Assembly (NCBI GenBank): GCA_041397365.1
Contig: JAWKWT010000001.1
Location: 1 to 64,000 of the forward strand
Direction of reading: 5' to 3'
Length of the DNA: 64,000 nucleotides
Source: P52-10 sp041397365
Lineage (GTDB): Bacteria > Pseudomonadota > Alphaproteobacteria > Rhizobiales > Xanthobacteraceae
Numbering within the stretch: position 1 is the stretch's first letter; each line of letters starts with the position of its first letter. Shown in pieces: positions 1 through 7,159 of this stretch. Below the pieces are notes generated by a model. The model ran no database searches and was not told where the DNA came from. It saw nothing but the letters and a program-made list of their open reading frames with translations. The translations under genes and the position numbers were made by a program.

Positions 1-62
1 ACGCCCTTGATGCCCTTGCGCTGCGCGAGCCGTTCGTCGGCGCCGATGATGGGAAGGGCCAT
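1..62 (-). CDS. Probable phage ATP-binding protein (Sak4-like), N-terminus only
   Basis: The gene starts at an ATG (reverse strand, position 62) and runs off the left edge. The 20 visible residues begin MALPIIGADERLAQRKGIKG. This resembles the start of RecA-fold Sak4-like ATP-binding proteins of alphaproteobacterial prophages, in which a P-loop follows within about ten residues; the P-loop is outside the window. Its start overlaps the stop of the upstream gene (ATGA), so the two are probably co-translated. Such proteins act in phage recombination and replication. The assignment rests on a short N-terminal match from memory and is tentative. Confidence 0.4.
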   Translation of the reverse strand, partial: MALPIIGADERLAQRKGIKG

Positions 63-358
63 CACTGGCCCTCCTTCTTCATCACCGCCGTGGCGGCGCG
101 ATCTGCGCCGATGCACCCCGCCTCGCGGGCGAGCTTGTAGAGGCGCTTCAGCGCGTCGGCGCGGCGGTAGGCGGCCGTGCTCTCGCGCTCCGCTTCCACG
201 ATCGCGAAGGCGATCTCGTCGACGGTCGCCTCGACGACCGGCAGCGGCTCGCGCGGCTCGTCACCGGCGCGCTGCGGGAAGGCGATGGTTTCGGGGAGGT
301 CTTCGAGCGCGTAGCTCGCCTTGCGAAGACGGGTGATGTCGTCCGGCTGGTCCGGCAT
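62..358 (-). CDS. Hypothetical phage protein, 98 aa
   Basis: A small acidic protein, start MPDQPDDITRLRKASYALED. It looks alpha-helical throughout and contains no recognised motif. The ATG at 358 is chosen because the longer open frame upstream runs through low-complexity arginine-rich sequence and antisense to the next gene. Its stop overlaps the start of the ATPase gene at 62, so it is the upstream member of a translationally coupled pair. It lies among early phage genes (sigma-like factor, Com-like protein), which suggests a replication or recombination accessory role, but nothing in the sequence shows this. Confidence 0.6.
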   Translation of the reverse strand: MPDQPDDITRLRKASYALEDLPETIAFPQRAGDEPREPLPVVEATVDEIAFAIVEAERESTAAYRRADALKRLYKLAREAGCIGADRAATAVMKKEGQ

Positions 359-396
359 GGCGGTTCTCCGTGAGATGATGTGATCGAGGAGGCGCA

Positions 397-591
397 TCAC
401 GCGGCCTCGCGGACGTCGGGCGCGGGCTCGGCGACGTAGATCGCCAGCAGCGGCGTCCCGTCGGCATGGGCGCCGGCGTCCTCGATCTGATAGTTGCGGT
501 TGGGCTCGCAGACCTCGGTCAGCTCCCAGCGGCGATAGAGCCCCGGAAGACGCCTGAAATCCTCGAGCGACAGATCGGCAGTGCGGTTCAT
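397..591 (-). CDS. Hypothetical small protein, 64 aa
   Basis: A short ORF with start MNRTADLSLEDFRRLPGLYR. Its codon usage (G/C in third positions) matches the neighbours, and it fills the space between the sigma-like factor and the 98-aa gene on the same strand. No domain was recognised. It is probably part of the same early phage operon. Confidence 0.5.
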   Translation of the reverse strand: MNRTADLSLEDFRRLPGLYRRWELTEVCEPNRNYQIEDAGAHADGTPLLAIYVAEPAPDVREAA

Positions 592-675
592 GCGTGTCTG
601 CTTTCGGTTGGAGGTAAGGCGCTCGGGGCGCTCGAATGGGAAAAGCCACCGGCGGGACCGGATCGGGACATCGGC

Positions 676-1398
676 TCAGGGGATTTCCTCGAGGGCGTCG
701 TGCAGCCGGCGCATGGCGCGCTGGTACCGCTTGCGGGCGGCGGCCTCGGTCAGCCCCAGTTCGACGGCCACTTCGGCTTGCGAGAAGCCCTCGATCGCCA
801 CGCGGATCACCAGCATGGCGTCGTCGCCCAGCAACGTCCGCACGGCGTCGTTCAGCTGTGCGTACCCGGCCGCGCCGATCCCGCTGTCGCCGCTGTCCGC
901 CACCTCGTCGGGGTCGGCGCCGCTGGCGAGATGTTCGCGCGCCGTCTCGCGCCGGCGCACGCGGACCATGTCGCGCTCGACATTGCGCAGCACCGTGGCC
1001 GCGATCCAGTTGACGCGCTCCAGGTCGAGCCCGCAGACCGCCTCGGTCGTGCGCGCCAGAACGTCGGACGCGATCTCGTCGGCGGTGCCGAGCTTGCGCC
1101 AGATCGACCGGCGCCGGATGGCGTCGAGGCCGGGCCAGAGCGCGAGCAAGAGCATGGTCAGGGCGCAGTCGGACGCGTGCCCGTCGCCCTGTGCCGCCCC
1201 GACGAGCGCGGAGAGGATCAGGTTCTTCCGGGCCGGATCGCCGGTCGTGCGGTGCAGCCCGTCCAGCAGGACCGCCGGATCCCGGAACGCCGCGACGGCG
1301 GGCTGCTCACGCCGGATGGCGTCGAAACTGCGCTGGAAGTGAAGGTTGGTGGATGAACGAGTGAGATGATCACGGATCGCGTGCCACGCGATGGACAT
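676..1398 (-). CDS. Sigma-70 family (region 2/4-like) transcription factor
   Basis: A 240-aa protein whose C-terminal third carries a sigma region 4-like helix-turn-helix (FSQAEVAVELGLTEAAARKR, about residues 200-219), followed by a basic helix. The middle (about residues 125-155) looks like a region 2 segment. The long N-terminal half is not a standard ECF sigma layout, so it could instead be a sigma-like phage late activator. It lies in the early phage cluster directly downstream of the Com-like gene, and a strong hairpin sits just upstream of its start. Expected role: recruiting RNA polymerase to phage promoters. Target promoters cannot be identified from this window. Confidence 0.7.
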   Translation of the reverse strand: MSIAWHAIRDHLTRSSTNLHFQRSFDAIRREQPAVAAFRDPAVLLDGLHRTTGDPARKNLILSALVGAAQGDGHASDCALTMLLLALWPGLDAIRRRSIWRKLGTADEIASDVLARTTEAVCGLDLERVNWIAATVLRNVERDMVRVRRRETAREHLASGADPDEVADSGDSGIGAAGYAQLNDAVRTLLGDDAMLVIRVAIEGFSQAEVAVELGLTEAAARKRYQRAMRRLHDALEEIP

Positions 1399-1399
1399 C

Positions 1400-1426
1400 G
1401 GACGCCTGCCTTGCGGCCAGGCGTCC
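1400..1426. terminator. 9-bp-stem hairpin between the Com-like and sigma-like genes
   Basis: GGACGCCTG (1400-1408) pairs perfectly with CAGGCGTCC (1418-1426) across a 9-nt loop. It lies two bases upstream of the sigma-like start codon (minus strand) and downstream of the Com-like gene. It could attenuate read-through from Com into the sigma gene or be an operator. No T-tract follows, so a classical terminator is uncertain. Confidence 0.45.
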
Positions 1427-1501
1427 GGCGCCTTCGGGTGGCCAGGTCAGGACGTCGCGCGTCTCTGCGATTTCAGGGGATTGGGCGTGTAGAAGTGCGC
1501 G

Positions 1502-1747
1502 TCAGCGCGCAGGGGCGGTCGCGTGGTTCAACGTCCCGCAGCCGCGGCATGTAGCTTGAACCGGAAAGCCCACGAGATACTCGTGCCCCCGCGCGAAGCG
1601 CAGGTGCATGCGGCCGTCCCGGCGGACGCCGAGCAGCTTGTCGCAGCGCGTGCAGCGCCATTCCGGGTTCAAAGTGGTGGGCTTGGCCGTCGCGGCGCCG
1701 GACCAGCTCGTCGAGGCTGCCTGGCGCTGGGAGAAGGGAGGCGGCAT
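1502..1747 (-). CDS. Com-like zinc-binding phage regulator
   Basis: An 81-aa protein with two zinc-knuckle CxxC pairs: CTRCDKLLG near residue 32 and CRGCGTLN near residue 67. The second is followed by the conserved GTLN tail seen in Mu Com. Mu Com binds its target mRNA and permits translation of Mom; relatives are common next to methyltransferase or modification genes in alphaproteobacterial prophages. No Mom-like gene is adjacent here, but two phage DNA methyltransferases are encoded elsewhere in the window. The first 25 residues are low-complexity. The family call is fairly safe; the regulatory target is unknown. Confidence 0.7.
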   Translation of the reverse strand: MPPPFSQRQAASTSWSGAATAKPTTLNPEWRCTRCDKLLGVRRDGRMHLRFARGHEYLVGFPVQATCRGCGTLNHATAPAR

Positions 1748-1790
1748 GGAATGCTCCTCTGATGTGGAGCCCTTCCAGTAATCAGCAGTT

Positions 1791-1836
1791 TGTTAGACCG
1801 TCTTCCTCAGCGTGTTAGACCGTTGTTAGACGGTCT
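1791..1836 (-). terminator. Repeated TGTTAGACCGT and a hairpin over the stop codon of the 658-aa gene
   Basis: TGTTAGACCGT occurs at 1791-1801 and 1813-1823. The second copy pairs with ACGGTCT (1830-1836), giving a 7-bp stem AGACCGT/ACGGTCT with a 6-nt loop that includes the TAA of the minus-strand gene. It is a plausible transcription end for that gene, although the stem begins inside the coding sequence. There is no long T run. Confidence 0.35.
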
Positions 1837-3802
1837 CTTCGACCGGCGTCTCAGCGGCTTTTTCCGTCGGCTGCGCGGTGAGCACCAGACGCCAGTAGCC
1901 GTTCTTTGCACCCTTGCTGATATAGACGTCTCGGATGCTCTCCCAGGTATCCTTCCGGAATGCTTGCTGGGGGCTTCTGGAGTCGAAGCCATCCATCAGC
2001 GCCTTGACCTGAAGGTCGGAGCTGCCTTTCCCGGCAGCGGCGACAAGACGCTCGAAGATGGTCAACTGATCGTTCCCGGCCAAGTGCAGAGGCTCCTTGC
2101 CCGGAATGAAGAGAGTACCGGACTGCGCGCCTGTCCGAACGACCCGCGGCGACACTCCTCCGCGTGCAAGCGAGAGGCTGTTCCGATAGGCAAGTTCTAG
2201 GCTGTCCCGCGCGAACAGGATCTCCTCGTCCGCCGACGCGAGGTGGGACAGGAGCGGCACGACCACGTTCGGGCCGAGATGCGATGGCATTTCCTCGCTC
2301 GCCGCTAGGATGATGCCGACGCCGGCGGTATTCCGTGCGCGCAGTGCCAGATCCAACCGCTGCGCTGTTTTCGGATCATTGAGACGACGCGCGAAATAGA
2401 CAGGCACATCGGCGCCATCGATCTGCATCGAACCGAGAAGGGTCAGGTCGGGGTCGAGGATCTGGGCCGCGCGCTTGCTCAGGAGGGGCTTCATCAGGCG
2501 GGTGAGCGTCTCGTGAAGCCATTGGGCATTGATCGCGTACATCTCGACATCCGATGCCGGTCGCTTGCCAGCATCCTCGCCGAACGGACCGACAGTACGG
2601 ACCATGCCTTCTGTCGATGACGGCTTGACGGTGCCTTCCCCGTCGAGGTCACCATCCTCAATGAGGACCACGTCCTGCCGGTCGCGGCGTTCAAGCAGGC
2701 CGCCTTCGATCAGGCGGCCCGCGTCGAGACCGAGTTCCAGCAGGTATCCTCCACTGACCTGATCCTCGATCCGGTCGTGGAGTTGAACAAGCTGGAGGAA
2801 GATCGCGCGCAGGTCATCGGGCGAGATCTGCCGGAATGCGCTCAGGATTCCCCATTCCTTGAGAAGCGCGAAGCCGAGACCGCGCTCTTCCGGATCCGTC
2901 TTGCTCTGCAGGTTGCAGCTCTTCGTGCCGGCGATGGTGATGTTCAGCGTCCGCTCTTTCTCGTCGCCGACCCGATTATAGGCGACCGCGATCCCGATGC
3001 GGCTGAACGCTTCCGCACGCCGGAAGATGTTCCCGGTTCCAAGGTACTGGTCCGCCACCTCCTCGATGTCGTCGGCGACGGCGACTTTGAGCTGCAGCTT
3101 GCGCCGCCAGATACCAAGCCGGATCTCGGCTTCCACGACGCGGGTAAACTCGAACTCGTAGCCGCCGATTTCCGGCGGCTCCAAGACAAGCGAATTACGG
3201 AACCGCGTGAGGTTGTAACGCTTCCAGGTCAGCGGCTTCTGAGAGACGTCGTGGCCGAGGGCGACTTCGGCGAACGAGTCGCTGACCGTCTGGCGCACCA
3301 CCGGACTGTCTGCACAAACCTCGATCTGCCGCAGCGAGGGCGTGTAGATCAGCGTCGCCTCGTTCGGCGGGCGATAGTAGATGGTTCCCCGGCGTCCATC
3401 GTGTCGGTGGTCGTGTACGCTCGACAGGGGACCGCCGTGCCGGACGATCAGCATGATGGATGCGGGATGCGTCTCGGTGGCGGGCAGATCGAGGGCCTTC
3501 ACCGTGCAGGAAATCTCGGGCTTCAGCTCGAGCATGTCTTTGATCTTCGTGGCTAGTGCCGCCTCGTCGATTGCCGCAGCGTCGAGGCCCACGTGGTTTT
3601 CCAACTCGACCTCAAAAGCGTCATAGAGCTTGCCGTGCTCGCGGAACTGCCGCGCGAAATGGAAGCTCTCCGCGTCCTCGAACGTTTCGCGCGCGTTGAG
3701 ATAGGTCCAGATGCTTTTGCAAAGCCGATCGGGCTGGCGCTCGAATTCTTCCGTTTGCTCCTCGCTGAGCCGCTGCTCGACGATCGTGGTCAGGGAGGTC
3801 AC
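1826..3802 (-). CDS. Uncharacterised 658-aa protein
   Basis: An intact 658-aa soluble protein (start MTSLTTIVEQRLSEEQTEEF) without signal peptide, transmembrane segment or recognised catalytic motif. The first 60 residues are helical and charged, residues 100-300 look beta-rich, and the last 90 residues could form a winged helix. It is second in a two-gene minus-strand pair with the 91-aa protein: the upstream stop overlaps its ATG at 3799-3802. The pair lies between the phage regulatory genes and the recombinase cassette and faces away from the latter. Its size and pairing with a small protein suggest an accessory (perhaps defence or effector) module, but this is only positional. Function unknown. 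Confidence 0.65.
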   Translation of the reverse strand: MTSLTTIVEQRLSEEQTEEFERQPDRLCKSIWTYLNARETFEDAESFHFARQFREHGKLYDAFEVELENHVGLDAAAIDEAALATKIKDMLELKPEISCTVKALDLPATETHPASIMLIVRHGGPLSSVHDHRHDGRRGTIYYRPPNEATLIYTPSLRQIEVCADSPVVRQTVSDSFAEVALGHDVSQKPLTWKRYNLTRFRNSLVLEPPEIGGYEFEFTRVVEAEIRLGIWRRKLQLKVAVADDIEEVADQYLGTGNIFRRAEAFSRIGIAVAYNRVGDEKERTLNITIAGTKSCNLQSKTDPEERGLGFALLKEWGILSAFRQISPDDLRAIFLQLVQLHDRIEDQVSGGYLLELGLDAGRLIEGGLLERRDRQDVVLIEDGDLDGEGTVKPSSTEGMVRTVGPFGEDAGKRPASDVEMYAINAQWLHETLTRLMKPLLSKRAAQILDPDLTLLGSMQIDGADVPVYFARRLNDPKTAQRLDLALRARNTAGVGIILAASEEMPSHLGPNVVVPLLSHLASADEEILFARDSLELAYRNSLSLARGGVSPRVVRTGAQSGTLFIPGKEPLHLAGNDQLTIFERLVAAAGKGSSDLQVKALMDGFDSRSPQQAFRKDTWESIRDVYISKGAKNGYWRLVLTAQPTEKAAETPVEETV

Positions 3803-4074
3803 GCCTTTCCATCGGCGAGGGCACCGATCCGACGGCAGCGTTTCTCTGCGGGCTGTAACTCGTCCTGATCGAACGCCGCGAGGACCTCGCTGATCTGCCG
3901 CCGGAAACGATCAACTGCGTCTTCGTCGTCCAGGTCAGGAATTTCTACTGGCAGATCGAAAACAGGTTCGTTCTCGCCGTCGCGAATCGCCAGCACCTCA
4001 CGAAGTAGATCAACGCGCGCGTCTTCGATTAGGCCAAGTGTGTGAGGACCTACCGTAAGTGCTTTGCGCGCCAT
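3799..4074 (-). CDS. Small acidic protein paired with the 658-aa protein
   Basis: A 91-aa protein, start MARKALTVGPHTLGLIEDAR, rich in Asp and Glu in the middle. Its stop overlaps the start of the 658-aa gene (ATGA at 3799-3802), which is typical of translational coupling. The first 25 residues resemble the N-terminus of small phage tail-assembly-type proteins, but there is no other evidence for that. A 191-bp region separates it from the divergent recombinase cassette and probably holds promoters for both. Confidence 0.6.
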   Translation of the reverse strand: MARKALTVGPHTLGLIEDARVDLLREVLAIRDGENEPVFDLPVEIPDLDDEDAVDRFRRQISEVLAAFDQDELQPAEKRCRRIGALADGKA

Positions 4075-4265
4075 GAGCTTACCTCAATTCACCATCTGCT
4101 CGGTTGTGATTCAGCCGTGGATGATCACGGAGGCGGCATCGCTCCGCAAGGGATGATGTTCTTCGATTGTTCACTTTCCCACGGATTGGTGCTCGGCCTA
4201 TGTCCAACGTCCGCTGCTCGGGTGGCTTTTGATCGGTAACGACACCGACGACAGCTGCCCGCGAC

Positions 4266-4465
4266 ATGAAACGCCCAAATCCGCTCCCGCCCGACCAGTT
4301 GACGCCCGCCGAACGCCGCGCCGAGTTGTGCGGCCTCTTGGCGCTGGGGCTGGTTCGACTGCGAATGCGGGAAGGACGCGAATTATCTGACGGTACTGGA
4401 GAAAGTTGCCTACACTATCGGCCCGACCGGTGCCGTCATGCGACCGCAAATGAGCGGAGACACGC

Positions 4466-4469
<4 letters not shown>
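4266..4469 (+). CDS. Small conserved protein of the recombinase cassette, 67 aa
   Basis: Start MKRPNPLPPDQLTPAERRAE. Short proteins with this start are regularly found immediately before DUF2924 and large serine recombinase genes in alphaproteobacteria. The stop overlaps the next start codon (ATGA at 4466-4469). It contains a basic helical stretch and no known catalytic motif. It probably works with or regulates the recombinase. Confidence 0.7.
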
Positions 4470-4914
<445 letters not shown>

Positions 4915-4918
<4 letters not shown>

Positions 4919-6240
4919 CGAAGCCCCCACAGACAACGGGAGTCATCCGCAAGCTCCGCTGCGCCATCTACACCCGGAAATCCTCCGAGGAAGGCTTGGA
5001 GCAGGAGTTCAACAGCCTGCACGCCCAGCGCGAAGCCTGTGAATCTTACATCGCCAGCCAGCGCTCCGAGGGCTGGGTGCTGGTCCGCGATCGATATGAC
5101 GATGGCGGCATTTCCGGCGGGACGCTGGACCGGCCCGGCCTGCAGCGACTGTTGGGGGACATCGAGGACGGTTTGGTCGACGTGGTGGTGGTCTACAAGA
5201 TCGACCGCCTCAGCCGCTCGTTGGCGGATTTTGCTAAGCTGGTCGAGGTATTCGATCGGAACGGAGTGACCTTCGTCTCGGTCACTCAGTCCTTCAACAC
5301 GACCACGTCAATGGGGCGGTTGACGCTGAACATCCTGCTCTCCTTCGCTCAGTTCGAGCGCGAGGTGACGGCCGAACGCATCCGCGACAAGGTCGCCGCC
5401 AGCCGGAAGAAGGGAATGTGGATGGGCGGGGTACCGCCTTATGGCTACCGCGTTGAGAGCCGGAAGCTTGTGGTCGACGAGGAGCAAGCTGGGCACGTCC
5501 GCTGGATCTTCGCTCGCTTCCTAGAGATCGGCTCGGGAACGGAGCTGGCGCGGGAGGTCGGCAATCGCGGCATCCGCACGCCGCGCGGGAACAGGATCGA
5601 CAAGAAATACATCTACCGCATGCTCAGCAACCGCGCCTACATCGGTGAGGCGGTCCACAAGGGCGACAGCTATCCCGGCGAACACGATGCGATCATCGAC
5701 CGCGAGACATGGGACCGCGTTCACGCCATTCTGCAGGAAAGTCCCCGCAAGCGAGCCGCGCGCACCCGCGCCGACACGCCGTCTCTGCTGAAAGGGCTGC
5801 TCTTCGGGCCCGACGGCGCGGCGTTCTCGCCGACGCACACTCGGAAGGGCGGGAAGCTCTACCGCTACTACGTCAGCCAGACCGTGCTGAAGCACGGTGC
5901 GGGATCCTGTCTGGTCGGTCGCGTGCCCGCGGGCGAGATCGAGGCGGCCGTCATCGACCAACTCCGCGCCGTGTTCCGCCAGCCCGAGATCATGGCGGGC
6001 ACGTGGAGGGCGGCGCGCGCGCAGGACGGCGACGTTACCGAGGCCGACGCCTGTACCGCGTTGCAGCAGCTCGATCCGCTATGGGACGAACTCTTCCCCG
6101 CCGAACAGGCGCGCATCGTAGCGCTACTGGTTGAGCGGATCGACATCGGCACCGATGATCTGAACGTCCGCCTAAGGATCGACGGCCTTAGCGGCCTCTC
6201 GCGCGAGATGCTCGCGGGCGGAATGGAGAGGGCTGCATGA
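4915..6240 (+). CDS. Large serine recombinase (resolvase/invertase family)
   Basis: A 441-aa site-specific recombinase. The N-terminal resolvase domain (about residues 15-165) holds YTRKSSEEG with the expected nucleophile at Ser23, plus VVVYKIDRLSRS and the FAQFEREVTAERIRDK helix. A recombinase DNA-binding domain follows (about 190-290, with GVPPYGYR and an RAYIGEAVHKG segment), then a ribbon-like domain lacking paired CxxC cysteines, as is usual in this subfamily. The start is the ATG at 4915, overlapping the DUF2924 stop, rather than an in-frame ATG further upstream inside that gene. It is third in a four-gene coupled operon (its stop overlaps the next ATG at 6237). It probably moves the cassette or a larger island; its attachment sites were not identified. 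Confidence 0.93.
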
Positions 6241-6626
6241 CGCGCACGACGCAGGTTCTCGAAACGGTGACGCTCCGCGTCCCGTTCCGCATCGTGAAAC
6301 GGGGCGGACGCAAGGAGATGCAACTGCCGCTGGGCGCACCTCCGATGCGCAAGACCGACAACACTCTGGTCAAGGCACTTGCAAGGGCCTTTCGCTGGAA
6401 GCGATTGCTCGAGTCGGGAGAGTTCCCGACCATCGCCGAACTGGCCGCACGCGAGGAGATCGCGCCGTCCTACATGACGCGCGTGCTGCGCCTGACGCTG
6501 CTCTCGCCGGAGGTCGTCGAGGCAGTTCTTGACGGGCGGCAGGAGGCGCTCGTCACCCTCGCGCGACTGATGGAGCCGTTCCCACTTAGCTGGAACGACC
6601 AGAAGAATGCCTTCTCCCGCGCCTGA
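6237..6626 (+). CDS. HTH-containing recombinase-associated protein
   Basis: A 129-aa basic protein whose start overlaps the recombinase stop. Residues about 55-95 contain a helix-turn-helix (IAELAAREEIAPSYMTRVLR) like those of ParB or KorB. Homologues generally sit just after large serine recombinases in alphaproteobacteria. It could be a recombination directionality or regulatory protein; that is inference from position and the DNA-binding motif. Confidence 0.75.
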   Translation: MTRTTQVLETVTLRVPFRIVKRGGRKEMQLPLGAPPMRKTDNTLVKALARAFRWKRLLESGEFPTIAELAAREEIAPSYMTRVLRLTLLSPEVVEAVLDGRQEALVTLARLMEPFPLSWNDQKNAFSRA

Positions 6627-6673
6627 CCTGCTCGTTTCGTACGTCTCCCGCATCTGCTGCTATTGCTTCATTG

Positions 6674-6686
6674 GGCCAAATTGGCC
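6674..6686. promoter_or_regulatory. Palindrome upstream of the Phd antitoxin gene
   Basis: GGCCAA-A-TTGGCC is a perfect 6+6 bp inverted repeat 31 bp before the antitoxin start codon. Phd/YefM antitoxins repress their own operons through short palindromes, so this is a candidate operator. A purine-rich ribosome binding site (GGCGGGGAG, from 6706) follows. Confidence 0.4.
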
Positions 6687-6717
6687 AAAAGTTCTCAAGG
6701 CATAGGCGGGGAGTCGC

Positions 6718-6906
6718 ATGCAGACCCTGAGCGCGAAAGACGCGAAGTACGGCTTTGGTCGGCTGATCGACCTCGCCCGCGCCGAGCCGGTCGCGGTCGC
6801 GAAGCACGGTCGGCCCGTCGTTGTGGTGATGTCGGTGGAGGAGTTCGAGCGGTTGAAGGCAGTCGACGAGCAAGCGCAATCTCCCCGGAAGAAGGGAAAT
6901 ACCTGA
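6718..6906 (+). CDS. Phd/YefM-family antitoxin
   Basis: A 62-aa protein with the family layout: start MQTLSAKDAKYGFGRLIDLA, then a PVAVAKHGRPVVVVMSVEEF strand-helix unit and a charged C-terminus. These proteins bind DNA as dimers and neutralise a partner toxin. No toxin gene follows. Instead, one base after the stop, there is a relic of a type I restriction methylase subunit. Such antitoxin/hsdM adjacency is seen elsewhere, so the antitoxin probably belonged to a lost type I restriction locus. Confidence 0.85.
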   Translation: MQTLSAKDAKYGFGRLIDLARAEPVAVAKHGRPVVVVMSVEEFERLKAVDEQAQSPRKKGNT

Positions 6907-6907
6907 A

Positions 6908-7081
6908 GTGGCGATCAAGAAATACGATCTCTTTCGCTCGATCTGGGCTTCGTGCGACAAGCGCCTAGGCGGCATGGATGCCATGAACGAAGCCGACATC
7001 AACTTGCCCTCTTCTCACCCGCCTCTAGCAACACTGATCAGCAGAGGCTGGATCAAGCAACGAACATGCTTGGCCGAGTAG
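6908..7081 (+). pseudogene. hsdM: Remnant of type I restriction methylase subunit HsdM (N-terminus)
   Basis: From a GTG at 6908 the frame reads VAIKKYDLFRSIWASCDKR and then LGGMDA before losing similarity and stopping at 7081. The usual HsdM N-terminus has the pattern xAIKKSELYSSLWASCDELR followed by GGMDA, so about 26 residues match and the remaining ~1.4 kb of hsdM is missing. This looks like a deletion scar: the type I methylase was truncated and the following restriction operon starts 78 bp later. It is assigned from memory of the family and is not expected to be functional. Confidence 0.6.
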
Positions 7082-7159
7082 CAAGTTTGAACAGGACTTT
7101 GGCTGACCAAAGAAGAAGTACTAGGCGCTCCGAGCTGCGGCGCCGTCCTGGAGAAGATA

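Noticed and set aside
466..1356. 296-codon plus-strand open frame
   Set aside because: Overlaps the sigma-like gene and a small gene in antisense; the minus-strand frame has the recognisable helix-turn-helix.
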